The notes: generated from the letters alone by a model not told the origin. A DNA stretch of 64,000 nt from Actinomadura terrae (GCF_022751215.1 NZ_JAICDG010000003.1:992001-1056000); one strand, 5' to 3'. Shown: positions 8,677 to 17,535, counted from the first letter of the stretch. Numbers and translations: made by a program.

Positions 8677-9551
8677 CCGGGATGTTCGCCGAACGGCTCG
8701 CCGAGGTGATCGAGACCCGGGCGACGCGGCCGGGCGCGATCGCGCGGGCCGCCGCGAACCGGAGGCGACCGACCGCGCCGCCGGAGCGGTTGATGATCAT
8801 CGCGGCGGACCATCCGGCGCGCGGCGCGCTGCGCGCCGGGGAGGACCCGCTCGCCATGGGCGACCGCGGCGACCTGCTGGAGCGGATGTGCGCCGCGCTC
8901 GCCCGCCCCGGCGTGGACGGCGTGCTCGGCACTCCCGACGTCATCGAGGACCTGCTGCTGCTCGGCGCGCTGGACGGCAAGGTCGTGCTCGGGTCGATGA
9001 ACCGGGGCGGGCTCGCGGGCGCGGCGTTCGAGATCGACGACCGCTTCACCGGGTACACCCCCGCCGCGATCGCGGCGTCCGGGCTGGACGGCGGCAAGAT
9101 GCTGCTGCGCGTCGACCTGGACGACCCCGCGACCGCGCGGACGCTGGAGTCGTGCGCGCACGCGGTGACGGGCCTCGCCGAGCACGGGCTGATGGCGATG
9201 GTCGAGCCGTTCCTGTCGACGCGGGGGAGCGGCGGACGGGTCCGCAACGTGCTGACGCCGGAGGCGATGATCCAGGTGATGTCGATCGCGTCGGGGCTCG
9301 GCGCGACGTCGGCGCACACGTGGCTGAAGGTCCCGGTGGTGGACCGGATGGAGGAGGTCATGGCGGCTTCGACGCTGCCCGCCGTGCTGCTCGGCGGCGA
9401 GGTGCCCGCCGATCCGGACGCGGCGCTCGCCGGCTGGGCGAAGGCGCTGGCGCTGCCGTCCGTCCGCGGGCTGGTGGTGGGGCGCACGCTGCTGTACCCG
9501 CCGGACGGCGATGTCGCGGCCGCCGTCGACGCCGCGGTGGGGCTGCTGTGA
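8673..9551 (+). CDS. Aldolase-like (beta/alpha)8 protein of the inositol operon
   Basis: 292 residues. The TTG at 8673 overlaps the iolC stop (TTGA) and follows GGAGG by seven bases; ATG at 8682 is an alternative. The protein resembles the Corynebacterium-type 'Cgl0159' TIM-barrel family, distantly related to class I aldolases. Visible blocks are MIIAADHPARGAL, KVVLGSMNRGGLAG, GGKMLLRVDLDDP, HTWLKVPVV (candidate Schiff-base lysine) and VRGLVVGRTLLYP. In the classical pathway IolJ splits phosphorylated deoxy-keto-gluconate into dihydroxyacetone phosphate and malonate semialdehyde. No IolJ of the class II type is present, so this gene probably fills that step. That is inference from position. 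Confidence 0.7.
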   Translation: MTGMFAERLAEVIETRATRPGAIARAAANRRRPTAPPERLMIIAADHPARGALRAGEDPLAMGDRGDLLERMCAALARPGVDGVLGTPDVIEDLLLLGALDGKVVLGSMNRGGLAGAAFEIDDRFTGYTPAAIAASGLDGGKMLLRVDLDDPATARTLESCAHAVTGLAEHGLMAMVEPFLSTRGSGGRVRNVLTPEAMIQVMSIASGLGATSAHTWLKVPVVDRMEEVMAASTLPAVLLGGEVPADPDAALAGWAKALALPSVRGLVVGRTLLYPPDGDVAAAVDAAVGLL

Positions 9552-10414
9552 GCGCCCGGGAGGTCTCGCTGGAGATCACGCCGGAGGGCGCGGGCTGGAC
9601 GTACTCGGGCCTGCGCGTCCTCACGCTCGCGCCGGGGGAGGAGGCGGTGCTGGAGACCGGCGCCGCCGAGACCCTCGTGCTGCCGCTCGCCGGATCGTGC
9701 ACGGTCACCGTCCAGGCGGAGGACGTCACGCAGACGTTCGACCTCGAAGGCCGTCCCGACGTGTTCTCCCGGGTGACCGACTTCGCCTACGCGCCGCGCG
9801 ACGCGACGCTGCGGGTCGTCTCGCGGGACGGTGGACGGTTCGCGCTGCCCTCGGCCCGCTGCGAGCGGCGGCTCCCGCCCCGCTACGGCCCGGCCGAGGA
9901 CGTCCCGGTCGAGCTGCGCGGCGCCGGGCGGATGGCGCGGCAGGTCACCAACTTCTGCACGCCGGACGCGTTCGAGGCCGACCGGCTGATCGCCTGCGAG
10001 GTGCTGACGCCGGGCGGCAACTGGTCGTCCTACCCGCCGCACAAGCACGACGAGGACACCCCGGACGAGTCCGTCCTGGAGGAGATCTACTACTTCGAGG
10101 TCGCGGACGCGCCGGACGGCGGCCAGGGCATCGGCTACCAGCGCGTCTACGGCAGCACCGACGTGCTGGAGGAGGTCCGCACCGGCGACGCGGTGCTGAT
10201 CCCGCACGGCTGGCACGGCCCGTCGATGGCGGTGCCCGGCTACGACCTGTACTACCTGAACGTGATGGCCGGGCCCGGCGAGCGCGTCTGGAAGATCTGC
10301 GACGACCCGGCGCACGCCTGGATCCGCGGCACCTGGCCGGAACTGCCGCCCGACCCGAGGCTGCCGATGACCTCGGCGGCCGGACCCCGCGAGACCCCGG
10401 AGGGAGAACGATGA
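9548..10414 (+). CDS. iolB: 5-deoxy-glucuronate isomerase
   Basis: 288 residues from a GTG at 9548 that overlaps the previous stop. It is a bicupin. The metal-binding block in the C-terminal cupin is clear: WSSYPPHKHDE gives two His and a Glu/Asp, EEIYYFE follows, and VLIPHGWHGP supplies further His (about residues 160-225). The end of the protein, YDLYYLNVMAGPGERVW, is diagnostic for IolB. It isomerises 5-deoxy-glucuronate to 2-deoxy-5-keto-gluconate, the substrate of IolC. The order E-C-aldolase-B-D is common in actinomycetes. Its stop overlaps the iolD start (ATGA). Confidence 0.93.
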   Translation: MSAREVSLEITPEGAGWTYSGLRVLTLAPGEEAVLETGAAETLVLPLAGSCTVTVQAEDVTQTFDLEGRPDVFSRVTDFAYAPRDATLRVVSRDGGRFALPSARCERRLPPRYGPAEDVPVELRGAGRMARQVTNFCTPDAFEADRLIACEVLTPGGNWSSYPPHKHDEDTPDESVLEEIYYFEVADAPDGGQGIGYQRVYGSTDVLEEVRTGDAVLIPHGWHGPSMAVPGYDLYYLNVMAGPGERVWKICDDPAHAWIRGTWPELPPDPRLPMTSAAGPRETPEGER

Positions 10415-12237
10415 GCGCGACCGAGCGCCTCACCGTCGGGCAGGCGGTCGTCCGCTTCCTGGCGAACCAGTGGACGGAGCGCGACGGCGAGCGCCGCCGC
10501 TTCTTCGCGGGCTGCTTCGGCATCTTCGGCCACGGCAACGTGGCGGGCCTCGGGCAGGCGCTGCTCCAGGACGACGCGCTGCCCTACCGCGCCGCGCGCA
10601 ACGAGCAGGCGATGGTGCACGCGGCGGTCGGGTACGCGCGGATGCACGACCGGCTCCGCGCGTACGCGTGCACGACGTCGGTCGGGCCGGGCGCGACGAA
10701 CATGGTGACCGGCGCGGCGCTGGCGACGATCAACCGGATTCCGGTGCTGCTGCTGCCCGGCGACGTGTTCGCGACCCGCGTCGCGAACCCCGTGCTCCAG
10801 GAGCTGGAGGACGCACGGTCTTACGACGTGTCGGTGAACGACTGCTTCAAGCCCGTGTCGCGGTACTGGGACCGGATCAACCGTCCCGAGCAGCTCCCCG
10901 CCGCGCTGCTCGCGGCGATGCGGGTGCTGACCGACCCGGCGGAGACCGGCGCGGTCACGCTCGCGCTGCCGCAGGACGTGCAGGCCGAGGCGCATGACTG
11001 GCCGGTGGAGCTGTTCGCCGAGCGGACCTGGCGGGTCCCGCGCGCCGTCCCCGAGCCCGCCGCGCTGGAGGAGGCGGCGGCGCTGCTGCGGACGGCCGAG
11101 CGGCCGCTGATCGTCGCGGGCGGCGGCGTGATCTACTCCGGCGCGACCGCCGAGCTGGCCGCGCTCGCCGAGCAGACCGGCATCCCGGTCGCCGAGACGC
11201 AGGCCGGGAAGGGCGCGCTGCCGTGGGACCATCCCGCCGCGGTCGGCGCGGTCGGCGCGACGGGCACCACCGCCGCCAACGCGCTGGCCCGCGACGCCGA
11301 CGTCGTGCTCGGCGTCGGCACCCGCTACAGCGACTTCACGACCGCCTCGCGGACGGCGTTCGCGCGTCCCGGCGTCCGGTTCGTCAACCTCAACGTCGCG
11401 GCGCTGGACACGGCCAAGCACGCGGGCGTCCCGCTGCTCGCCGACGCCCGCGCCGGGCTCGCCGCGCTGCGCGTGGCGCTGGGCGGCCACGCGGTCGCCG
11501 CGTCCTACCGGCGGGAGACCGCCGCGCTGGCGGGACGCTGGAACGCCGCCGTCGACCGCGCCTACGGGCTCGGCCACGGCCCGCTCCCGGCCCAGTCGGA
11601 GATCATCGGCATCGTCAACGAGGTCAGCGGGCCGCGGGACGTCGTGGTCTGCGCGGCCGGGTCGATGCCCGGCGACCTGCACAAGCTGTGGCGGACGCGC
11701 GACCCGAAGGGCTACCACGTCGAGTACGGCTACTCCTGCATGGGCTACGAGATCGCCGGGGGCCTCGGCGTGAAGCTCGCCGCGCCCGACCGGGAGGTGT
11801 TCGTCCTCGTCGGCGACGGCTCGTACCTGATGATGGCGCAGGAGCTGGTCACCGCCGTCGCGGACGGGGTGAAGCTCGTCGTCGTGCTCGTCCAGAACCA
11901 CGGGTTCGCCTCGATCGGCAACCTGTCGGAGTCGGTCGGCGCGGAGCGCTTCGGCACCCGGTTCCGGCTGCCCGGCGACCTCGCCGCGAACGCCGCCGCG
12001 CTCGGCGCCGACGTGCTGCGCGCGAGCACCGCCGCCGAGTTCCGCACGGCGCTGACGCAGGCGCGCGACTCGTCCAGGACGACGGTCGTGCACGTGGAGA
12101 CCGACCCGGCCGTGCCCGCGCCCGACAGCGAGGCGTGGTGGGACGTGCCGGTCGCGGAGGTCTCCACGCTGGAGTCCACCGCGCGGGCCCGCGTCGCCTA
12201 CGAGGAGGGCAAGAAGGCGCAGCGCCCCCTGCTCTGA
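10411..12237 (+). CDS. iolD: 3D-(3,5/4)-trihydroxycyclohexane-1,2-dione acylhydrolase (thiamine diphosphate enzyme)
   Basis: 608 residues; ATG at 10411 overlaps the iolB stop, while a longer open frame upstream is only the iolB shadow. The ThDP-enzyme three-domain order is present: the N-terminal pyrimidine-binding domain with FGIFGHGNVAGLGQAL and the catalytic Glu region in RNEQAMVHAAVGYAR (about residue 70), a central FAD/CoA-like domain, and a C-terminal PP-binding domain with VGDGSYLMMAQELVTA (GDG near residue 469) and QNHGFASIGNLS. The enzyme hydrolyses the cyclic dione to open the inositol ring. It is the last gene of the operon, with a strong hairpin 16 bases behind it. Confidence 0.93.
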   Translation: MSATERLTVGQAVVRFLANQWTERDGERRRFFAGCFGIFGHGNVAGLGQALLQDDALPYRAARNEQAMVHAAVGYARMHDRLRAYACTTSVGPGATNMVTGAALATINRIPVLLLPGDVFATRVANPVLQELEDARSYDVSVNDCFKPVSRYWDRINRPEQLPAALLAAMRVLTDPAETGAVTLALPQDVQAEAHDWPVELFAERTWRVPRAVPEPAALEEAAALLRTAERPLIVAGGGVIYSGATAELAALAEQTGIPVAETQAGKGALPWDHPAAVGAVGATGTTAANALARDADVVLGVGTRYSDFTTASRTAFARPGVRFVNLNVAALDTAKHAGVPLLADARAGLAALRVALGGHAVAASYRRETAALAGRWNAAVDRAYGLGHGPLPAQSEIIGIVNEVSGPRDVVVCAAGSMPGDLHKLWRTRDPKGYHVEYGYSCMGYEIAGGLGVKLAAPDREVFVLVGDGSYLMMAQELVTAVADGVKLVVVLVQNHGFASIGNLSESVGAERFGTRFRLPGDLAANAAALGADVLRASTAAEFRTALTQARDSSRTTVVHVETDPAVPAPDSEAWWDVPVAEVSTLESTARARVAYEEGKKAQRPLL

Positions 12238-12253
12238 ATTCTCTTCGAGGACG

Positions 12254-12282
12254 AGGCGGGCCCGCCCTGGCGGGCCCGCCTT
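12254..12282 (+). terminator. Terminator of the inositol operon
   Basis: AGGCGGGCCC and GGGCCCGCCT form a perfect ten-base stem around an eight-base loop, followed by TTGTCGTTCTT. It begins 16 bases after the iolD stop. Confidence 0.85.
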
Positions 12283-12426
12283 GTCGTTCTTGGCCGGTTC
12301 CGTGGTGAAACATTGATGAATATCGCTTATCGCGGGTGAAACGACGAGAGCACGGTCTTCCGGCGTTATGATCCCTGCGGTGACGATCTTTCGCCCCGAA
12401 CGCCGCTCCCCCGGGGAGGTGCCGCG

Positions 12427-13227
12427 TTGACCGAGCCCGGCACCGAGCCGTACACGCCGGACGTGGATACCCCGAATGCTGCCCGAATGTACGATTATTA
12501 CCTGGGCGGAAAGGACAATTACCCCGCCGACCGCGAGGCCGCCGAGAAGATCATGGCGCTCGGCCCGAGCCGCGACATCTGCGTGGCCAACCGGCGGTTC
12601 CTCGGGCGCTCCGTCCGGCACGCGGCGCGGCACGGCATCCGCCAGTTCCTCGACCTCGGCACGGGCCTGCCGACGCAGGACAACGTCCACGAGGTCGCCA
12701 AGAGCGTGGTCCCGGACGCGCACGTCGTCTACGTCGACTACGACCCCGTGGTCCTCACGCACGCGCGGGCGCTGCGGGCGATCGACGACACCACGACCGT
12801 CGTCTCCAAGGACATCCGGCGGCCCGGCGAGATCCTCGCGCACCCCGACGTGCGGCGCCTGATCGACTTCTCCCAGCCGGTCGCGGTGATGTTCGTGGCG
12901 ATCCTGCACTGCCTCACCGACGACGAGGACCCGTGGGGCGTCGTCCGCGAGTTCACCGCTCCGCTGGCACCGGGCAGCCACCTGATCGTCTCCCATCTGA
13001 CCGACGACGCGCACCCGGAGGAGGGCGCCGCCGCGCGCGAGGTCTACGAGGGCGCGACCGCGCCGCTGGTCCACCGCTCGCACGCCGCCATCTCCCGTTT
13101 CTTCACGGGATTCGACCTGGTCGAACCCGGTGTGACCGAGGTGCACGAATGGCGGCCCGACGACGAGGCGGACCGCACCCGTCCCGGTGGCGAATGGTTC
13201 TATGTGGGGGTCGGACGCAAGCCATGA
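12427..13227 (+). CDS. SAM-dependent methyltransferase, PF04672 (DUF574) family
   Basis: 266 residues from a TTG at 12427, seven bases behind GGGGAGGT. The motif NAARMYDYYLGGKDNY near residue 17 is the hallmark of this actinomycete-specific family. The Rossmann-type SAM-binding block FLDLGTGLPTQDNVHEVA follows (about 76-93), then VVYVDYDPVVL, the acidic second strand. Family substrates are unknown and actinomycete genomes carry many copies. The stop overlaps the start of a sugar-binding lipoprotein (ATGA), so it is translationally coupled to an ABC importer. A TATGAT -10-like element at 12367-12372 may belong to its promoter. Function within the cluster is not clear. Confidence 0.88.
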   Translation: MTEPGTEPYTPDVDTPNAARMYDYYLGGKDNYPADREAAEKIMALGPSRDICVANRRFLGRSVRHAARHGIRQFLDLGTGLPTQDNVHEVAKSVVPDAHVVYVDYDPVVLTHARALRAIDDTTTVVSKDIRRPGEILAHPDVRRLIDFSQPVAVMFVAILHCLTDDEDPWGVVREFTAPLAPGSHLIVSHLTDDAHPEEGAAAREVYEGATAPLVHRSHAAISRFFTGFDLVEPGVTEVHEWRPDDEADRTRPGGEWFYVGVGRKP

Positions 13228-14222
13228 GAGCGCATCACGCGGCGGCCGTCGCCGCCATCGGTATGACGTTGCTGGTCGGAGGCTGTTCCGACCCGAATGA
13301 CGGCGAGAAGAAGGCCGACACGAAGAATGCCAAGCACATCGCGTTCTTCGGGTTCGCCAAGGCGAACTCGTTCACGGTCGCGACGTTCGACGGCGTGAAA
13401 CAGCAGGCCGGAAAGTCGGGCGCGACGGCGGAGTTCTTCGACTCGGCGTTCGACGCCCAGCTCCAGGTTCGGCAGATCCAGGACGCGGTGACCGCGAAGC
13501 GCTTCGGCGTGTTCGTCGTGCAGGCCAACGACGGCACGGCGGTGTTCCCCGCCGTCCGCGCGGCCGTGCGGGAGGGCATCGCGGTCGTCGTCCAGTTCAC
13601 CCCGGTCGGCACCCGGTACGACACCGAGCAGCCGCAGGTGCCCGGCGCGGTCTCGCTCGTGGACGTGCCCGCCCGCAACGGCCGCCGGCTCGGCGAGCTG
13701 GGCGCGGCCGCCTGCGCCAGCCGCAGGCTGAAGCCGTGCGAGGTCGCCTACCTGGAGGGCATGAAGACGCTGCCGCTGGACAACGCCCGCACGCAGGCGG
13801 TCGTGTCCACGCTCAAGAACTCCCCGGGCGTGCGGGTGCTCTCGACCGTGGAGGGCGGCTACACCAAGGACTCCGGACGCAAGGCCATGCAGGACGTGCT
13901 CCAGGCCCACCCGAACGTGCAGGTCGTGATCGGGTCGTCGCAGGCGCTGCTCGGCGCGGAGGGCGTCGCGAAGGGCAAGAAGATCCTCTACGTCGGCAAC
14001 GGCGCGTCGCGGCAGGCGGTCGCGGCCGTCCGGGAGGGCCGCTGGTTCGGCATCCCGTACCTGCCGGTGCGGACGGCGGGCGCCAAGGCCGCCGAACTGG
14101 GCCTCGCCAAGGCGGCGGGGCAGAACGTGCCGGCGGCCGTCGACATGGCCTCGCTCGTCCCGGGCGAGGGCAGGCTCACCAAGGCCACGCTCCCCGGCGT
14201 CACCGGCGAGTACGACGAGTAG
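13224..14222 (+). CDS. Sugar-binding lipoprotein of a ribose-type ABC importer
   Basis: 332 residues. The signal peptide carries a lipobox LLVGGC with the acylated cysteine at residue 21, so the mature protein is tethered outside the membrane. The rest is a periplasmic-binding-protein I-like fold of the RbsB/ABC-sugar family (FFGFAKANSFTVATFDGVK, then repeated alpha/beta segments such as VRQIQDAVTAKRFGVFVVQAND). The start ATG overlaps the methyltransferase stop. The ATPase begins seven bases after its stop. The ligand cannot be assigned; the ATPase and permease types suggest a pentose, hexose or similar small molecule. Confidence 0.85.
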   Translation: MRAHHAAAVAAIGMTLLVGGCSDPNDGEKKADTKNAKHIAFFGFAKANSFTVATFDGVKQQAGKSGATAEFFDSAFDAQLQVRQIQDAVTAKRFGVFVVQANDGTAVFPAVRAAVREGIAVVVQFTPVGTRYDTEQPQVPGAVSLVDVPARNGRRLGELGAAACASRRLKPCEVAYLEGMKTLPLDNARTQAVVSTLKNSPGVRVLSTVEGGYTKDSGRKAMQDVLQAHPNVQVVIGSSQALLGAEGVAKGKKILYVGNGASRQAVAAVREGRWFGIPYLPVRTAGAKAAELGLAKAAGQNVPAAVDMASLVPGEGRLTKATLPGVTGEYDE

Positions 14223-14229
14223 CCGGGGC

Positions 14230-15693
14230 ATGGATGTCGCGCTCGACCGGATCGGCAAGAGCTACGGCGGGACGCCCGTCCTGCGCGAGGTGTCGCTGGA
14301 CCTGCCCGGCGGCCGGGTCCACGGCGTCGTCGGGGAGAACGGCGCGGGCAAGAGCACGCTCGCGCGGGTGCTGTGCGGGGCCGTCCGTCCGGACGCCGGG
14401 CACGTCAGCGTCGACGGCGCGCCCGTCCGGCTGCGGGCGCCCCGCGACGCGCTGCGCCACGGCATCGCGCTCGTCACGCAGGAGGGCGCGCTCGTCCCGG
14501 GGCTGAGCGTCCTCGACAACGTCCTCCTCGGTACCCCGCGCGCGGCCCGGCGGCGGGAGCGGTTCGCCGCGCTGCTCGACCGCACCGGCTTCGACCTGCC
14601 CGCCGCCGCGCGCGCCGGGGACCTGCCGCTCGTCCAGCGGCAGCAGACCGAGATCCTGCGCGCGCTCGCGCACGGCGCGCGGCTCCTCGTGCTGGACGAG
14701 CCGACCGCGCTGCTGCCCCGTGCCGACGCCGCCCGGCTGCTCGCGCTCGCCCGCCGCCTCGCCGCCGCCGGGACGGGGGTCGTGCTCATCTCCCACCGGC
14801 TGGAGGAGGTGCTGGAGACCTGCGACGCCGTCACCGTCCTGCGCGACGGGCGGCACGTCTCCACCGCGCCCGCAGCCGGCCGCAGCGCCGACGGGCTGCT
14901 GGAGGAGATCGCCGGACGCCCCGTCGAGACCCGCTACCCCGAGCCTGAGCCCGTCCCCGCCGACGCGCCGGTGCTTCTGGACGCCCGCGACCTGTCGCGC
15001 GGCGACGCCGTGCGCGGGGTGTCGTTGCGGGTCAGGGCCGGGGAGATCGTCGGGCTCGCGGGCCTGGTCGGCAGCGGGCGCACCGAGACGCTCCGGCTGC
15101 TGTTCGGCGCCGACCGCCGGGACTCCGGCGAGGTGCGCGTCGCCGGACGGCCCCTGCGCGCCCGGGGCGGACCGGCGGCGGCGATCGCGCTCGGCATGGC
15201 GCTCGTCCCCGAGTCGCGCGCCGAGCACGGGCTCGTGCTGGTCAGGCCGACCACCGAGAACCTGCGCATGGCCACGCTGCCCGGCCGCCGCCTCCTGGGA
15301 ATCGTGGGCAAGGGCGCCGAGCGCCGCGCCGCCCAGGCCACCGCCGACGACCTCGGCGTCCGCGGCACCGGGCTCGACCGCCCCGCGTGGACGCTGTCGG
15401 GCGGCAACCAGCAGAAGGCGGTCTTCGGGAAGTGGCTCGTCCGCCGCCCCCGGGTGCTGCTCGCCGACGAGCCGACCCGCGGCGTCGACGTCGCCGCCAA
15501 GGCCCAGATCCACCGGCTGATCACCGGCCTGGCCGCGCGCGGGACGGCGGTGCTCGTCGCCTCCTCCGAGGTCGAGGAGGTGCTCGGGCTCGCGCACCGC
15601 GTGCTCGTCATGCGCGGCGGCGCGATCGCGGGGGAGTGCCCGCGCGGCTCGGCGCGCGCCGGGGACGTCCTCGCGCTCGCGGGCCTGCGGTGA
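14230..15693 (+). CDS. Ribose-type ABC importer ATPase with two nucleotide-binding domains
   Basis: 487 residues, the usual RbsA/MglA length, with two fused ATPase halves. Half 1 has a good Walker A GENGAGKST (about residue 36) and Walker B LLVLDEPTALLP, but its signature motif is unusual: LPLVQRQQTEI stands where LSVGQQQxVEI is normal. Half 2 has the expected degenerate Walker A (GLVGSGRTE), a good signature LSGGNQQK, and VLLADEPTRGVDVAA. This asymmetry is typical except for the altered first signature, so the intact signature of half 2 with the Walker A of half 1 should form the main ATP site. The stop overlaps the permease start (GTGA). Confidence 0.9.
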   Translation: MDVALDRIGKSYGGTPVLREVSLDLPGGRVHGVVGENGAGKSTLARVLCGAVRPDAGHVSVDGAPVRLRAPRDALRHGIALVTQEGALVPGLSVLDNVLLGTPRAARRRERFAALLDRTGFDLPAAARAGDLPLVQRQQTEILRALAHGARLLVLDEPTALLPRADAARLLALARRLAAAGTGVVLISHRLEEVLETCDAVTVLRDGRHVSTAPAAGRSADGLLEEIAGRPVETRYPEPEPVPADAPVLLDARDLSRGDAVRGVSLRVRAGEIVGLAGLVGSGRTETLRLLFGADRRDSGEVRVAGRPLRARGGPAAAIALGMALVPESRAEHGLVLVRPTTENLRMATLPGRRLLGIVGKGAERRAAQATADDLGVRGTGLDRPAWTLSGGNQQKAVFGKWLVRRPRVLLADEPTRGVDVAAKAQIHRLITGLAARGTAVLVASSEVEEVLGLAHRVLVMRGGAIAGECPRGSARAGDVLALAGLR

Positions 15694-16625
15694 GGCGGAT
15701 CCGCGACCACGGCGTCGTGGTGGCCCTCGGCGTGCTCGTCCTCGCGCTGTCGCTGGCCACCGACACCTTCCTCACCACTGGAAACCTGGTCAACCTCCTC
15801 GACCAGGCCGTCGTCGTCGGGCTGCTGGCCTGCGGCATGACGCTGTGCGTCGTCTGCGGCGTGTTCGACCTCGCCTGCGGCGCCGTGCTCGCGGTCAGCG
15901 CGGTCGTCGCCGTCATCGTCACCCGGTCGGCGGGCGTCCCCGCCGGATACGCGGCGGGCGTCGCGACCGGCGCGCTGATGGGGACAGCCACCGGGCTCGC
16001 GGTCGTGCTGTCGCGCGTCCACTCGTTCATCGCGACGCTCGCGCTCGGCATCGTCTACCGGGGCCTCGCCGTCGTGATCACCGGCGGCGCCATCGTCTAC
16101 CCGCGCGCCGCGCAGCTGGACGCGTTCCAGCGGATCGGCTGGCCCACCGCGCTCGGCGGGATCACCGCCGCGACCCTCGTCCTCGCGGGCGTCGCCGCCG
16201 CGGCCACGGTGCTGCTGTCGGCGACCGCGTTCGGACGGTGCGTCCGCGCCGTCGGCGGCAACCCGGAGGCGGCGCGCCTGTCGGGGATCAGGACCGGGCC
16301 CGTTCGGGTCGCGGTGTTCGCCGCCAGCGGCGCCTGCGCCGGGACGGCCGGGCTCGTCATGGCCGCCCGGGGCGGCTCCGCCCAGCCCGGCATCGGGAAC
16401 CTGCTGGAGCTGACCGCGATCGCCGCCGTCGTCCTCGGCGGCACCAGCATCCTCGGCGGCGAGGGCGCGGTGTGGCGCGGCATGGTCGGCGTGCTGATCC
16501 TCACGCTCATCTCCAACGGCTTCAACCTGCTCGGCTGGAACCCCACCTACAAGCAGGTCATCGAAGGCCTGCTGATCCTGTCAGCCGTGACCCTCGACCA
16601 GGCCCTCCGCCGCCGCGAGACCTGA
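15690..16625 (+). CDS. Ribose-type ABC importer permease (RbsC-like)
   Basis: 311 residues from GTG at 15690, overlapping the ATPase stop. It has about eight to ten hydrophobic segments and the family blocks LLACGMTLCVVCGVFDLA, IATLALGIVYRGLAVVITGG, ATAFGRCVRAVGGNPEAARL and TSILGGEGAVWRGMVGVLIL. The coupling-helix segment GGNPEAARLSGI contacts the ATPase in this family. With the lipoprotein and ATPase it forms a complete importer. No sugar kinase or isomerase is in the same transcription unit, so the imported compound stays open. The next gene has its own promoter. Confidence 0.9.
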   Translation: MRRIRDHGVVVALGVLVLALSLATDTFLTTGNLVNLLDQAVVVGLLACGMTLCVVCGVFDLACGAVLAVSAVVAVIVTRSAGVPAGYAAGVATGALMGTATGLAVVLSRVHSFIATLALGIVYRGLAVVITGGAIVYPRAAQLDAFQRIGWPTALGGITAATLVLAGVAAAATVLLSATAFGRCVRAVGGNPEAARLSGIRTGPVRVAVFAASGACAGTAGLVMAARGGSAQPGIGNLLELTAIAAVVLGGTSILGGEGAVWRGMVGVLILTLISNGFNLLGWNPTYKQVIEGLLILSAVTLDQALRRRET

Positions 16626-16659
16626 CGCCCGCCGCCGCGCGGCGTGCCGGGCTTCGTGC

Positions 16660-16690
16660 TTGACAAATGGGTGAGCGCTCACTCAGTCTG
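16660..16690 (+). promoter_or_regulatory. Promoter with a perfect 12-bp palindromic operator in the spacer
   Basis: TTGACA (16660-16665) is followed at once by GTGAGCGCTCAC (16671-16682), a perfect palindrome located between the -35 and the expected -10 position, the classic place for repression. TetR-family operators often have this form (TGAGCGCTCA). No TetR gene is adjacent, so the repressor would be encoded elsewhere. Confidence 0.6.
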
Positions 16691-16749
16691 GTGATGGCGG
16701 TGCTCACCTGCACCTTCGTCCCGTCCCACCCACCAGCTGAGGAGCCCTG

Positions 16750-17535
16750 ATGTACACCGAACTCGACGGAGCCGTCGTCGTGGTCACCGGCGGCTCGCGC
16801 GGCATCGGCGCCCGCACCGCCCGCGCGTTCGCGGACGAGGGCGCCAAGGTCGCGGTCCTCGGACGCGACGGCGCGGCCCTGGAGAAGGTGGCCGCCGAGA
16901 CCGGCGGCCTGGGCCTGGTCGCCGACGTGACCGACCTCGCCGCGATCGAGGAGGCCCGGGGTCTGATCGAGGACGAACTCGGCCCGGTCGGCGTCCTGTG
17001 CGCCTTCGCCGGCGGTGGCATCGCCCGGCCCGGGCCCACCGCGGCCATGAGCGAGCAGGAGTGGCGCTCGGTCGTCGACGGCAACCTCACCGCGACGTTC
17101 CTCACGCTGAAGGGCTTCCTGCCCGGCATGCAGGAGCGGCGGGCGGGCTCGATCGTCACGATGTCGTCCTCGGCCGGGCGGCTGCCCACCAACCTCCCGG
17201 GCGGCGGCGGGCGCGAGATGGGCAACCGGTGGGGCGCGCCGGTCGCCTACGAGGCGGCGAAGGCGGGCGTCCAGGCGCTCACCCGGCACGTCGCCGCCGA
17301 GGCCGGGCCGGACGGCGTGCGCGCCAACTGCCTCGCACCCGCGACGATCCGCACCGAGCGCACCGCGCGCCACATGCCGCCGGAGGTCCAGGACGCCGTC
17401 GCCGCCTCCCACCCGCTCGGCAGGCTGGGGGAGCCCGCCGACGTCGCGGGCGCCGCGCTGTTCCTCGCGTCCGCGCAGGCGTCCTGGCTGACCGGCCTCA
17501 CCGTCGACGTCGCGGGCGGCCGGGTCATGCTCTGA
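16750..17535 (+). CDS. Short-chain dehydrogenase/reductase
   Basis: 261 residues, classical SDR length. Cofactor motif VVVVTGGSRGIGARTA (TGGSRGIG near residue 15), the structural NNAG-like stretch altered to AFAGGGIA, catalytic Ser in IVTMSSSAGRLP and the YEAAK motif (Tyr/Lys near residues 168-172) are present. The C-terminal GLTVDVAGGRVML is standard. A 17-residue Gly/Arg insertion (around NLPGGGGREMGNRWG) sits between the catalytic Ser and Tyr. ATG at 16750 follows TGAGGAG. It is controlled from its own promoter with a palindromic operator and converges on kdpE with only 22 bases between. Substrate unknown. Confidence 0.85.
   Translation: MYTELDGAVVVVTGGSRGIGARTARAFADEGAKVAVLGRDGAALEKVAAETGGLGLVADVTDLAAIEEARGLIEDELGPVGVLCAFAGGGIARPGPTAAMSEQEWRSVVDGNLTATFLTLKGFLPGMQERRAGSIVTMSSSAGRLPTNLPGGGGREMGNRWGAPVAYEAAKAGVQALTRHVAAEAGPDGVRANCLAPATIRTERTARHMPPEVQDAVAASHPLGRLGEPADVAGAALFLASAQASWLTGLTVDVAGGRVML

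Noticed and set aside
12254..12282. The GC palindrome behind iolD as a regulator site
   Set aside because: Position directly after the last gene and a ten-base stem followed by a T-rich stretch fit a terminator better.
10252..13146. 964-residue antisense open frame over iolD and the methyltransferase
   Set aside because: In GC-rich DNA the antisense frame of real genes is often free of stops. The composition (Arg, Ala, Gly, Asp rich) has no domain, and the sense strand carries convincing enzymes.
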